Part shown: piece by piece, positions 29,408 through 41,468 of the stretch
Numbering within the stretch: the stretch's first letter is position 1
Layout of the letters: each line of letters begins with the position of its first letter
Assembly (NCBI GenBank): GCA_023212725.1
Contig: JALBYF010000024.1
Location: forward strand, 62,001-126,000
Direction of reading: 5' to 3'
DNA length: 64,000 nucleotides
Origin: Tranzscheliella williamsii
Lineage: Eukaryota; Basidiomycota; Ustilaginomycetes; Ustilaginales; Ustilaginaceae
Notes under the pieces: model-generated
What the model was told of the DNA's origin: nothing
The model's input: the letters and a program-made list of their open reading frames with translations, nothing else
The model's database searches: none
Program-made: the position numbers and the translations under genes

Positions 29408-29638
29408 GCTGAACTGCGCAAATGGTCGTCGATGAGCACTGCGGATGGCAGAGATGCAACTGCGTAATGACCAAGTGTAGGCGTAGTCTCGATCCGCGCC
29501 GCAGTGGTAATCGAGCGGGGCGGTGCAACGCAGATTATAGTCCAGCGTATTCGATGTTACCAGCACACGCAACGCTCCACTTCAGCTGCGCTTTCAGCAC
29601 TCCTATGATTCACTTCACACTCATACTCTCTGAACTTA

Positions 29639-29669
29639 AACACCCTTACGACTCGTACTCTAGGGTGTT
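29639..29669. repeat. Short inverted repeat, 8-bp arms
   Basis: AACACCCT at 29639-29646 pairs with AGGGTGTT at 29662-29669 across a 15-nt loop. It is upstream of the SYLF gene. Arms this short may arise by chance. Confidence 0.4.
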
Positions 29670-29715
29670 CTATTGGACCTGTTAGGTTTCGACTTGAACA
29701 TTCAGCAAGGAGAAT

Positions 29716-29783
29716 GATAGAGCGACGCCCCTAATACCCATATTAAAGCGAGCGTCGCTTGGATCTTTTCCCGTCGCTCTATC
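29716..29783. repeat. Inverted repeat with 12-bp perfect arms near the NTPase gene
   Basis: GATAGAGCGACG at 29716-29727 is the exact reverse complement of CGTCGCTCTATC at 29772-29783. An inner copy of the arm (GCGTCGCT, 29752-29759) also pairs with AGCGACGC (29721-29728), so two alternative hairpins can form. It lies about 190 bp upstream of the first open frame of the P-loop NTPase gene. It could be a hairpin, a protein-binding palindrome or the remnant of a small inverted-repeat element. Confidence 0.65.
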
Positions 29784-29973
29784 AATCCGCGCAGCCGTAA
29801 GCGCCGGGCTTGCAGTTGAAGGCAGATTTGTTATTTGACTCAGGCCAGGCGTCTCGACTTTTTTCGATGTGAGTCAGTCATATGTACACTCCTTCCCTCG
29901 TTTCCCACATCTTCCCGGGCATCCATCTCTGCAGTGTTTCTCCATGAAATCAACGGATCTTGGATCGCTGTAA

Positions 29974-32900
29974 TGGGTCAGAGAGAATGAGGTAGCGCAA
30001 ACCATTGTGCAGAAATATCAAGAGCTTGGGGGGAAGGAGCCCGTCTCGCTGACTTCCAAGCCTCTTGACCCACGTCTACAAGAGGCTTTCCTACAGTGTC
30101 TTCAGAGCGCACTTCCTCGAAGAACCAGGCCGAGTGTGCAAGAGGCCATCAACATCTATAACCGACTCCAGGATGACCTTGCGGACGCCGAATTTCCAAG
30201 CACCGGCTTCCTCACCTTCACGATCGACGGTTTCAAAGTCTGGCTCCGAACTGTCAGAAAAGAGCAGAAACGTTCGATCGAGGGCGCGGGTGCTTGAAGA
30301 GCGATGGAAAAAGGGAAAACTATGGTCCTTTGCTGTCTCGGACTGGGAGAAAGTCGTCTCATCTCTGACCGACGAGGACTCGTCTGTCTTTACAGTAATG
30401 GTCGACAGCCTGCAAAACAAGCTCAAGACTGCTCACGACAGGAAAGAGCTCGACGGGGTCCAATGGCATTCAATTACCAACCTCTCGGAAGCGACTACTT
30501 TGATGAACGACGTAGTGCATACGAGGCCGACAGATTCCAGGAACGCTTCCAGCACATTTGCGGAGTTCTTGCTCCGCATGCAATTCTGGACACAGCCGTC
30601 ACGGATTGTCTCGGGCACAGAGACAGACCTACTCCTCCATCTTGAAAAGCAATTCTCCGATACTTTCTATGGAAGTGCGCCGCATAGCCTTCACAAGTTT
30701 GTACAATCCAAGCAGGCAATTCTCAAGACCATCGGCGAGCAAGATGGGCTCAAAGGGCCACGGAAGGCGTATTACTGCCTTTCCCTGCCCATCGTTCAAT
30801 CCAGCGGCAGCGGCAAAACGCGCATGGTGGTTGAGCTCGGTAAAACGCGTCCTCTGCTTTACCTCTGCCTACGCAAGCCTGGCGAGCGCCATGCCAGGCA
30901 AGGGTATCCTCTGGGTGACGATGCGGTCGCCCAATACTTTCAGACCTCGGCTATACAGGCCGGCGACAATGTCACTGACTCGCTTGGTCGCGGACAACTC
31001 GACCTTTCCGCGGCAGCGTTTGTGGGAGCCTGGCTGGACATAGCGGCCCAAAAGTTGGAAGCGCAACAATCACGGGAAGATCGGGTCCGACTGCAGCAGC
31101 GCACATGGCTTAACTTTGCTGACACGACATCCCGTGACTCTTTCTTCAGGGAGGTGGTGGCGCAGGCTGCGAAGCTACAGACTACCTTCGAAGATACAGA
31201 CAGTTGTCTGGATATCGCCGACCAACGTAGCCACAGGCTAGCAAAAGCTAACACCAAGGCAAAAGACAGAAACCACGCGAACAGTGACTTTTATAGCTCG
31301 GTCGGTCAGCATTTTCTTTTCAGGCCCACCAACCGCTACGCCAAAATACTCCTGGACACCTATGACGGATCGGATACATCTCGGGAAAAGACTAGCATCG
31401 CATACGTTGCCATTGACGAGTGCGTCGAGCTCATCAAAACCGGGATCGGCAAACCGAAGCAAGTCGTGGATATGCTTGCCGCTGTCCGGCGAGCTTGGCG
31501 ATATGTCAATCAAGTGCAATCCGGGCTCAACTTTTGGCTGTTGCTGCTGAGTACCAACTGCGGGGCGGCCGAACTTGCCAAGCCACTCACCCTTGCACAG
31601 TCATACCGCGAAGTGGAGACCAGTCCAACTCCGGTCTTCGTTGCCACAGGATTTGACCTCATGCGCGCTCAGCAAAAGGCGCTGCAGAAAGCTGCGGATG
31701 TTTCTGATTTCAAGCGAATCCGCTGCTATGGTCGTCCGCTATGGTATGCTCAGCGCGATGAGGACTTTTGGTTGAATGCACAAGCGAAACTACTACATGC
31801 GCCAATGCCTGACCTGAGCAACCGCAACCATTTGTTCAATATCCTCGCTTCACGCTTTGCCGTGCAGCTTGTAAGTGTTCACCACGACGAGAGCGCTGGG
31901 CTCATGGCTTCGCTTGCAGCTTCCTCGGTGGATAAGCACATGCGTATATTACGTTCCGTGACAGAGGATCGCAAGCTCGTGGTTGCATCGTTTTCCGAGC
32001 CCGTTCTTGCTATCGTTGCCAACAAGCTTATGACTGAGCCCGAAGGAAGGGGAGCGACCCGAGTCCCAAGCTTCAAGAGTATACTTCACACCAGCCGTAT
32101 CCATTTGTTCCTTGTGAAGGACTTCTTCGACCACTTGGGTAGCTATGGCGAGCTGTTTGCGCGGATGTTGCTTTCCTCGGCTTGGGACGCGGCCAAATAT
32201 GTCAGGCATGTAGACCTGCCCTACGAAGAACGTATAGCTTGCCTCTGCAAACCGATGGAACTCCAGACGTGGCTGCAAGGTGTTGTCTCACTTACGCAGT
32301 CGGAAGAGGAGGCCTTGGCCAAGCGCCTTCAAGAGACTTGTAAGGAGAGTCATCGAGCATTGGTCAACTTCACACATTTTGACCATCTCGAAGTCCCGAT
32401 AGACTCTGTCTCTCCGCTGTTCCTCTGGCAATGTTGGAAGCGGGGCGTCGCCATCCAGACCGAGCACTCGCAAGTTGGTATCGATGGGATGATCCCGGTG
32501 TATACAGGTCCACTAGACGTCGACTTTGACTCCATCGCTTCGACCCTCGATATTAGCCCAGACCAGTTCGAAGGGGGCGGACATAGTCAAGACGGCCAGG
32601 CAAAGCCATCGGAGGAGATAATTGGCCCACGGTATATGTCGTACATTTCGTGGCAAGTGAAACGTAAGGGGCGGGCTGATAACTTAGCAAGTGCTCGTGA
32701 CCCGCGGCTATTCGGGCCTCCTATTGTTACCGGAGATAATTCCTGGCAGCCCGCTACAAAGCAGGCAATGTTGGCCTTACATCTCGATCTGCGCTGCACA
32801 AGCGCGTTCAGCCTGACGCGGAAGCGCAAGAAGAGAGGTAAAGCAAAAGAAGCGCAACAAATGGCAGTCGGGAGATCGGACACAGGTCAAACAACGGCAG

Positions 32901-33340
32901 ATCGAGCGACCACGGATGGAGCCAACCTGAACGTGTTGACAATATCCCAACCGGCTATCGAAGAAACCAAGGAAAACGAGCCGACGTCAAACTTCCATTG
33001 GCTCCCGTTCCACCATGGATATACGCGAGATGGTCAGAGACCTCGAAATGATGGGTTGCCGGCCAGTATCTTTCTTCGAAACATCACCTGTACGAGCGTA
33101 TTCCCAGCGCTCGAAACTCTGAAGGCGCGCGAGGAGATGGAACTGTTGATCGGTCTGCAAGAGGCGGTCGCAAATGAAGATACGTTCAACCGCTTGGAGG
33201 GCCCGTTGACCAGCACCTATGCAGCTTCGTCGCAAACTCCGAGACATGATTATGCAGAAAATATACCAACACCGTTGACGGAGACCGAGATAGGGACCGA
33301 GATGGAGACCGAGATGGTCATTGATGACGAAGACGACTGA
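29974..33340 (+). CDS. Large orphan P-loop NTPase, 5' end broken or shifted in frame
   Basis: The main frame is open from 30065 to 33340, but the credible protein starts in another frame. From 29974 to 30297 the frame reads natural-looking sequence (IVQKYQELGGKEPVSLTSK, then EAINIYNRLQDDL and FTIDGFKVWLRTVRKEQ) and ends at TGA 30295. From about 30296 the +1 frame continues naturally (EERWKKGKLWSFAVSDWEKV). No ATG lies in the first frame after its upstream stop (TAA 29971). About 1.1 kaa in all. Walker A is SSGSGKTRMVVELG near 30800, followed by PLLYLCLRKPG and GYPLGDDAVAQYF. A Walker B-like segment is YVAIDECVEL near 31400. The C-terminus is basic, then acidic (TETEIGTEMETEM). This arrangement recalls large lineage-expanded P-loop NTPases of basidiomycetes, some linked to Crinkler-type proteins. 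That link is from memory, and the function is unknown. It may be a young pseudogene. Confidence 0.55.
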
Positions 33341-33677
33341 TTATATATAACAACTCCAGGTGTTTGAATCTGGAAGTGCGGGACCAAGAATCTAACATGC
33401 TTTGGCTCATCATGTGTGATTTCTACGCAAACATGTGAGACGGCGATAGGCAAAAAAACCCACAGAATCAGGGAATTACTTCTGACTGTGACTTTACCTG
33501 TGACGAAAGATCTCGATCGTGATCAGCTACGTCGACCTCTATTTGACTGCCTGACACCGCTCTCTATACTTGTACAGTCTGATCTAGCGAACTACGCCCT
33601 GCCAAAGCTTTCGTTGTACAAGGTGGCAGCCGTTCACCTACTTCGAACAACACAACACAGCATCACAAAGCTCGTGA

Positions 33678-35138
<1,461 letters not shown>

Positions 35139-35523
35139 GCGGAAGACCCCCTTGCTGCGCCTTATGACTACGATCTGTGCATCTCTGCGCCCCTCTGCAC
35201 CTGCTGTGTATTTCTACCATCACATTAATACGCTCAGGCCGTTAGCAATGAACGGATTGATGCGTCTATCCGTACGTGTCTTGTGGTCGACTCGATCTAG
35301 ATTTCGCTAAGATACGGTAGTATTGCCACTGGCTGTGGTGTAAGTTTAAAGCACGAAGGTGATCTTGAGGGAAATGAGGTTTGATCCTCATCCAGCGGGA
35401 CTTTTGACTTTTGCCGAAGAAGCGCCTTAGCAAGTCAACTTCAGATAGCCTGCACAGTTGCTCTAATCTCCTGTTCTGCTCACCTTTGCCATCGTCATCG
35501 CTATCACCGCCGACCGGCAACTT

Positions 35524-36966
35524 ATGCTTGTTCGACAAACAGTCCGCGTGTCTGCCGTATCTTTCTGCAGCATGCGTGGGCGCTCGATCCACGCGAAGGC
35601 GCTGCTCTGCCAAGCAGGCTCGCCGCGCAACTGTGCACCTTCAATAGCATCGTCTACTCCCCACTCGCCAGCTGCTAGAAGATTCATCTCGTCGTGTGAA
35701 TCTCGCTCCGCCAGGCCAGCTGCTCGACGAGTGTCCTCCAGCCTATCATCCTCTTCCAACTCTTCGTCAAAGTCCAACTCGGGGTCCGCTGCCTCTTCGG
35801 CCCTTTCCAACGGTGAGGGTTCTTCCGCTTCCAACAACAGCGGCTCCTCAACCGCCACGGCCATATTCACCGCCGACAAACACTCTAGTGCGACTGCCGC
35901 GATCGTAAAGGACAAGCAGCCTCAGCTTTGTTCCGTCGCCCGCTGCGTAGCTACCACCAATCCACCTCCTTCCTCTCTTGCCAACATTGCATGGGAGAGC
36001 TTTTTCTCCAATGACCGGCCCCTGTTGCAGCATGAGATGCTCCCTGCGCCCCCGAAGCGCGCCGGCCCCTCTGCCTCGACATTGGGATCGGCATCAGGCG
36101 GCTCGCTCACCGCCATCTTTACTTCCGACGGGTCTATGGCGACGTTTGGCAACTTCACTGGCGAATCGCCGAAGCAGTGGAGGCGCAGGATGCGGTCGAT
36201 CATCCCCGAACGATTCAGCGAATTGGTCGACGAGCTGTCTGGTAAAGAGGCAGAACCATTGGCAGAAATGAATGCGGAGACGGGCGAGACGCGGTGGCTG
36301 ATCTCCAGCTTTCAGGCCGAATCGGATCTTATCGCCGTAGAGTCAGCCAAGCTAGAAGAAGAGGAGAGGTTCAAGGAGGAAGAGGAAGAGGCGGTGCAAA
36401 ATGCAATTGAGCGGGGCGAGGGCCCAGAAATGTCTCGAAAACTTGGTACTGAAGCAGACCTGATTATCCTCGGAGAGACGGAGGGGCCTTGCCCAGATTG
36501 GCCCCGAGGCGTGGCGACCTATCTCGCAGAAAAGGGACGAGCCTATGAGACACCACCTGCGCTTTCCACTCTCTCGAACGCTGTTCGCCCCGATACAGAG
36601 GTCAGCGCGGCGCATGGTGCCGGCAGCTTGTTTTTCACGGATGGTGACCCGAACCTGATGCTGTCACATGCTTTGGTGCAGACTATGCTGCCGCTGGCCT
36701 TGAAGTGGGACGCCTTGATAGCGCAGATGGATGCCGCAATGCTCAACGACTCTTCCAAAGCGGAACAGACGGTGGATCTGACCAAGCTCAATGCCAAGCT
36801 TGAGCCGATCAGACAAGCTACGATGATCAGTGACACGAACATGCTCGAGGCTCACAATGTGCTCATGGACAGCGTGCGCCGGAAGAGGAGGAAGAAGATC
36901 CGAAAGCACAAGTACAAGAAGCTGAGGAAAGTGCAGCGCGCCGAGCGACAAAGGATGAAGAAGTAG
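35524..36966 (+). CDS. COX24: Mitochondrial small-subunit ribosomal protein mS38 (COX24/AURKAIP1 family)
   Basis: The last 33 residues (LMDSVRRKRRKKIRKHKYKK and RKVQRAERQRMKK) are the family signature. This very basic helix in mS38 threads into the mitoribosomal small subunit near the decoding region; yeast Cox24/Qri5 was first linked to COX1 mRNA maturation and translation. The N-terminus (MLVRQTVRVSAVSFCSMRGR) is Arg-rich without acidic residues, as expected of a mitochondrial presequence. The 480-aa length is several times that of yeast or human members. The extra sequence is a Ser-rich segment, an IFTSDGSMATF block, a helical region PKQWRRRMRSIIPERFSELV and a Glu-rich coil (about 275-300). 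The start is ATG 35524. Confidence 0.85.
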   Translation: MLVRQTVRVSAVSFCSMRGRSIHAKALLCQAGSPRNCAPSIASSTPHSPAARRFISSCESRSARPAARRVSSSLSSSSNSSSKSNSGSAASSALSNGEGSSASNNSGSSTATAIFTADKHSSATAAIVKDKQPQLCSVARCVATTNPPPSSLANIAWESFFSNDRPLLQHEMLPAPPKRAGPSASTLGSASGGSLTAIFTSDGSMATFGNFTGESPKQWRRRMRSIIPERFSELVDELSGKEAEPLAEMNAETGETRWLISSFQAESDLIAVESAKLEEEERFKEEEEEAVQNAIERGEGPEMSRKLGTEADLIILGETEGPCPDWPRGVATYLAEKGRAYETPPALSTLSNAVRPDTEVSAAHGAGSLFFTDGDPNLMLSHALVQTMLPLALKWDALIAQMDAAMLNDSSKAEQTVDLTKLNAKLEPIRQATMISDTNMLEAHNVLMDSVRRKRRKKIRKHKYKKLRKVQRAERQRMKK

Positions 36967-37817
36967 TCTGCTGAAGCGTGTATAAATGCTTCCACCGCTC
37001 CTGTCTTCCTCGGTAGCAAGTTGACATTAGATGCACCGATCCAATGTCGACGCTCGGCTGCTTTTCATCGGCATAACCTAATTCACTGTGCACCAGACAA
37101 CTGCCTTTTCACTGTCTGCATGCCATTTATTGTCTTCCTGTTGCGTCGATCGACGTAAGCGGCACAATGCATCGTCGGGAGTTGCGAAGCCAGCCCAGCG
37201 GCTCTTTAAATGGCGCAGAACATCGTAAACGTGAATCTCCCGTATTGAGTACCGGGCGGGTTGTGATCTAGGACATTGGTTTCGGCATGAGTCCATCAGC
37301 TGGGATGTAAGGCGATGCTGACGTGCTTTGTAACCATTTGCAGACCTTTGCATCGATGCGTCAAGCGATTACTGTAGCTGTGACAATTTAGAGGAGCTGT
37401 GACAATTTGGAGGAGAAGCCACACAAGCCGGGTCAGTGACGGCTAACGCGCACGGATTCAGGTTGCTTATCCGCTCCTCTCCACTTCTGTCACTTGCGCG
37501 CTGCGTGGGAAAGTGCCAGTTTGAGTTCATAGTTAGTTTCCGTGATCATAGGTGGACCCACGAGACCCTGCTTTGGCCATCACACATCCACACATCCTTT
37601 CATCATTAGTGCGTTCTGACCGCGACTGTTGGTCCCAAAGCGCCTCTCTGTTGAAACGAAAAGTCGCAAGCCGAGACCGCCTCGATTGGACGTTTGGTGC
37701 GTTCCTCTGCGACCAGTCGGAGAACACGTCGATCGATGCCGCAGTTCGCGTGACGCATCACAGCCTTGCTCGCCCGGACACTGCGGAGGTGCTGTGCCTC
37801 GACGAACTGAGCAAGCC
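36967..37817. other. 850-bp intergenic region upstream of SEC3
   Basis: The 3' UTR of the mS38 gene and the promoter and leader of SEC3. It holds a 19-bp tandem duplication at 37376-37413. Open frames extend into it from SEC3 (to 37629) but have no ATG before 37818. Confidence 0.5.
37376..37413. repeat. 19-bp tandem duplication upstream of SEC3
   Basis: Two adjacent copies of AGCTGTGACAATTTRGAGG (37376-37394 and 37395-37413) differ only at one A/G position. It lies about 400 bp upstream of the SEC3 start codon. It may be a duplicated regulatory element or a recent slippage event. Confidence 0.85.
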
Positions 37818-40800
37818 ATGTCGGCCAAGCCGTCAAGCTCCCACCTTGCGGTGAATGGCTCAGCGACAAGCCAAAATAAGACAAAGGAGCTCTTCAACGC
37901 TGCGCTTCAAGCACGCAATGTTCACAACAGCTACATCGCCCATCTCAAGATCTGGGAGGAAATGCCATCCGAGGGGCCCGCAGAGAATGCCGCCGGAGGA
38001 TCCTCGAAGAAGGCTAGGTATCTAATCCTCGCTGTCCAGAAGGACAGTGGTAGAGTCACCATCAACAAGGCCAAGAGAAACGCCAACGGCAGCTTCAGCA
38101 TCGGCAAAGACTGGGATCTCAACACCCTTCGCGAGGTTCACGTCCATCAACCCGATCTTTTCAGCGTCACTCTGGCCCGGACTTACCAATGGCAGACCCA
38201 GCAGCCACGCGAACAGCACCTTTTCCTGCAAAGCCTCATCAAGGTCTATCGAAAGTATACCCAGGACGATGGGCTGAGGCTTGTCGGCATCGACGTATCT
38301 CACTCCAGCTCCTCAACTTCCGCCATCCCCGAGTCAGGCGACGTATCTGATCGCCCCTCCTCTGGCTATCGCAGTGATACTTCCGCACAGGATCCAACCG
38401 GCAGCAGCGCCATTCCGAGCGTTGCCGTGGCCGCTCAACCCGCACAGCCCTTCCACATCCCCTCGCTTGGAGAAGTCGCCAACAGCGCCACGCAACATGC
38501 GACTCTTGAGCCATCTGGTGGTTCGGCCCGAGGCAGTCCAAGCAAGGCTTCTGCACCTTTAGCATCGAGAGCACGGAGCGATTCGCAGAGCTCTACCGGT
38601 ACTGGCAAGGTCTCTCGCAATGCTGTCCGAGAGGGCCCCAATCCTAGTCCCCTGAGCAAGACGGTGCGGCTCCCTTCCGAGCCAGCTGGCGGCACCAAAC
38701 ATTCAAGCAGTTCCGAGGGCCTCTCGGCGCGTCCCGCAGCCGTGCAGCAGCAGCCAGGCTTTGGCAGCCTGTCCGTGCCAGGCCAACCACCTTCACGGAA
38801 GAGCAGCGTCGACAATGTATCCATCAAAAGCGGAAGTAGTGGCGGACTGGGTGGGAGCGGTGGCGGTGGCGGCGGCGGCGGCGGCGATGCACGTGCCAGG
38901 TTGAGCTCAATCGAACCCATCAGGGGTGGTGCTGCATATGAGCGCATGCTCCTTGCCGGTACCGGGCTGACGGGAGTCAATGAGATCGATAATGAAGAGG
39001 CGGAAGAAGACGACGACCCTTATGGAGGCGCTGTTCTTACAGACAGCGAGCAGCCCAAGGTGACGTCTTTCCCCTCGAAGCGAGCCACTCTCGGCCGCCC
39101 TGCCATAGCCCGCCTCGAAATACCTGACAAGCAGCGCTCGAAAGAAAAACGTGTCAGTGGAATCAGCGAAGAAGAGGATGAAAACTCTACCCTTGTTGCT
39201 GTCGAAGAGATGCTCGAAGGCTTTGAATGGCGCAATGTAGGAGGCAGGGGTTTCGGTACGGCAGGAGGAAAAGGTACAGCTGATGTGATAGAAGCGCGTC
39301 TGCTCGACGAGCTCGCTGCTCTCGAATCAGCCAACATCCATGCCATCATCGAATCCGACGACCGAGTAGCTTTGGTGGTGCAACACATGGAAGAAGCCCT
39401 CTCTCAGTTGGATATGATGGACAGCATGGTTGCTGGATTCAAGGTTCAGCTCAATGCCCGCGCAGACGACATTTCGCACATCGAATCCCAGAACCGGGGT
39501 CTCCAAGTACAGACTTCGAACCAAAGGACGTTGATAGGCGAAATCGAAAACCTGATCAATACCATCAACGTGGACGAAGGTGCTATCCATACTCTCGGCG
39601 CTGGACGACTGGAAAGCCCAGATGGAGTCTCGCAGCTCGAAATGGCGGCTACCTCGCTCTACAAGTCCATGTTACAAGCCCGGCGGGACGGTGACGACGG
39701 TGGAGCGGACATGGCCGCCGCTGCAGAGAGGTTGGCTGACCACGAGGCGATTTCGAACAGATTCTGCAAACGGGTGTTGGACTATCTTAATGTTAGCTTC
39801 AATGTCGAGAGCCAGCGTCTCCTCAATGACCCCGCGAGGCAGAAAGCATTACAACCACCCCATCCGACCCTTCCAGATCATGCACCCATGGAAGAAGTCT
39901 TGGGTCAGTACTGCGGTCTCTTGCTTTACATGAAGGAAGTATCCTCAGCAAACTTCTCCCGTGTCTCGGCATCCTACTTTGCCTCGGCTAGTGAATGCTA
40001 CAAGACCGAGATCCAGAAGCTCTTCTCTGCATATCGGACACAGCTCCGAAAGGCGACCGAGGAAGACGTGTTGGAGACATCCTTCACACCACCCGGCACC
40101 TCGGTTGCAGCGTCCGCGATCAGGAGTGGCACCATCCGCCGGGGAAATCGCGACAAAACCGGCCGCGGCGCCCGAGGTCAAGGCGATATGACGGGACAGG
40201 AGGGTCTGCAGAGGATCTTGTCTCTGGTCTTTCCAGTCCTCCTTCGTGAGCAGGGCTTTATTTCCGACTTTTTGCATATCAACGACAACAATATCACCTT
40301 CGCCGATTACATGGACTTGGAGCCGTACTTCCGGCGTCGAGCCGCGGGCATGTTCGGCTCATCAGCTGGCCCACTTCGCGAGATGAAGGGGGCCCTGGAC
40401 CTGATCTTCGGCTTCCTAGCTCCTGAACTGCAGGCCTTTACCGATGATGCCCTGGCAAAAGACAAGGTTGGCATCGTTGGCCTCTTAGCTACTCTCGATC
40501 GGGGCCTTATTGAGGCTGAGGAAGTCAATTGCGAGAGCTTGACAAAGATCCTCTCGAAGCTCCACTTACGGCTCGCCTCCCAGTTGGAGCGTTTTGTACA
40601 GGAACAGATCAAAGGCATCGAGCAGACCAAGCTGACGGTCAAGAAGCGGAAAGGCGTTGTTCATTTCATGCGCATCTTTCCCCTGTTCGTCGATCGCGTC
40701 GAAGGCCAGCTGCTCAACGCCGAGATGCTCAACATCCGAGGCGCTGTGGATGGATACTATAGCCAGATCTGTCGCGCCATGTTTGACGCCTTGCAGACTA

Positions 40801-41468
40801 TTTCCAGGGTGGAAGGAGGCAATGCCATAGGAGCGGCATCGGGCGGAGCGGACGAAGACAAGGGCCAGCTCAATCATCTCGTCATCCTGATCGAAAACAT
40901 GTGGTACTTTGTCTCGGAAATTTCCAAGATCTCGCGACAGCGGGGCAACTCGGCGCTAGGGGCTCTGGTCAAGCGGGCCGAGACCATCTATGGCGACTCC
41001 CTCGGTTCGTACACGCACTTTGTGTTGCGGCGCCCGCTGGCCAAGATGATGGAGTTTGGCGACGGCATCGATGCACTGCTGCGATCGACGCCGGCTACCG
41101 AGGTTTCGCTCCACTCGGCCTACTCGAAAGCATCGCTGAAGAAGCTGGTGAAGGACTTTACCGCCAAAGACACCCGCAAGGCGGTCGAGGCGCTCAGCAA
41201 GCGGGTGGCCAAACACTTTGCCGACGACGAGGAGAGCGCCACCTCGACCTCGACGGCGCCGGCGGTGGCGCGCGACGCAAACGAGCAGCCGGACCAGGTC
41301 GAGGTACTGCCGCGCGTCTGGTCGTCGTGCGAGGAGGCCTACATTCGCGAGTTCGAGCGCGCCAACCGCATCGCCAACGAGTGCTACCCGGACCTCAGCA
41401 TCAGCCTCGAGCTCGGCGCGCGCGACATCAAGCGCCTCTTTGACAGCGTCGCTCCCAAGCGGCGCTGA
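37818..41468 (+). CDS. SEC3: Exocyst complex subunit SEC3
   Basis: Sec3 marks exocytic sites and tethers secretory vesicles to the plasma membrane through PI(4,5)P2 and Rho GTPases. The product is 1216 aa from the ATG at 37818 (CCATGTCG). The frame is open further upstream but has no ATG there. Residues about 20-135 are the Sec3 N-terminal PH-like domain (HNSYIAHLKIWEE, KARYLILAVQKDSG, IGKDWDLNTLREVHVHQPD, then a helix QHLFLQSLIKVYRKY). A Ser/Pro-rich linker with a Gly homopolymer (about 350-360) follows. Next are a coiled-coil region (about 495-620, HMEEALSQLDMMDSMV) and a helical C-terminal rod (about 640-1216, VLLREQGFISDFLHIND, ELGARDIKRLFDSV). Nothing is missing compared with the family. 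It is tail-to-tail with the PPR gene, 172 bp between the stops. Confidence 0.95.
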   Translation: MSAKPSSSHLAVNGSATSQNKTKELFNAALQARNVHNSYIAHLKIWEEMPSEGPAENAAGGSSKKARYLILAVQKDSGRVTINKAKRNANGSFSIGKDWDLNTLREVHVHQPDLFSVTLARTYQWQTQQPREQHLFLQSLIKVYRKYTQDDGLRLVGIDVSHSSSSTSAIPESGDVSDRPSSGYRSDTSAQDPTGSSAIPSVAVAAQPAQPFHIPSLGEVANSATQHATLEPSGGSARGSPSKASAPLASRARSDSQSSTGTGKVSRNAVREGPNPSPLSKTVRLPSEPAGGTKHSSSSEGLSARPAAVQQQPGFGSLSVPGQPPSRKSSVDNVSIKSGSSGGLGGSGGGGGGGGGDARARLSSIEPIRGGAAYERMLLAGTGLTGVNEIDNEEAEEDDDPYGGAVLTDSEQPKVTSFPSKRATLGRPAIARLEIPDKQRSKEKRVSGISEEEDENSTLVAVEEMLEGFEWRNVGGRGFGTAGGKGTADVIEARLLDELAALESANIHAIIESDDRVALVVQHMEEALSQLDMMDSMVAGFKVQLNARADDISHIESQNRGLQVQTSNQRTLIGEIENLINTINVDEGAIHTLGAGRLESPDGVSQLEMAATSLYKSMLQARRDGDDGGADMAAAAERLADHEAISNRFCKRVLDYLNVSFNVESQRLLNDPARQKALQPPHPTLPDHAPMEEVLGQYCGLLLYMKEVSSANFSRVSASYFASASECYKTEIQKLFSAYRTQLRKATEEDVLETSFTPPGTSVAASAIRSGTIRRGNRDKTGRGARGQGDMTGQEGLQRILSLVFPVLLREQGFISDFLHINDNNITFADYMDLEPYFRRRAAGMFGSSAGPLREMKGALDLIFGFLAPELQAFTDDALAKDKVGIVGLLATLDRGLIEAEEVNCESLTKILSKLHLRLASQLERFVQEQIKGIEQTKLTVKKRKGVVHFMRIFPLFVDRVEGQLLNAEMLNIRGAVDGYYSQICRAMFDALQTISRVEGGNAIGAASGGADEDKGQLNHLVILIENMWYFVSEISKISRQRGNSALGALVKRAETIYGDSLGSYTHFVLRRPLAKMMEFGDGIDALLRSTPATEVSLHSAYSKASLKKLVKDFTAKDTRKAVEALSKRVAKHFADDEESATSTSTAPAVARDANEQPDQVEVLPRVWSSCEEAYIREFERANRIANECYPDLSISLELGARDIKRLFDSVAPKRR

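Noticed and set aside
37629..37817. N-terminal extension of SEC3
   Set aside because: Open frame without an ATG; the segment is promoter or leader-like, and the conserved domain begins after 37818.
38860..38890. GGC/GGT run as a possible microsatellite locus
   Set aside because: It codes for the Gly tract in the SEC3 linker, so it was treated as part of the gene rather than as a separate repeat.
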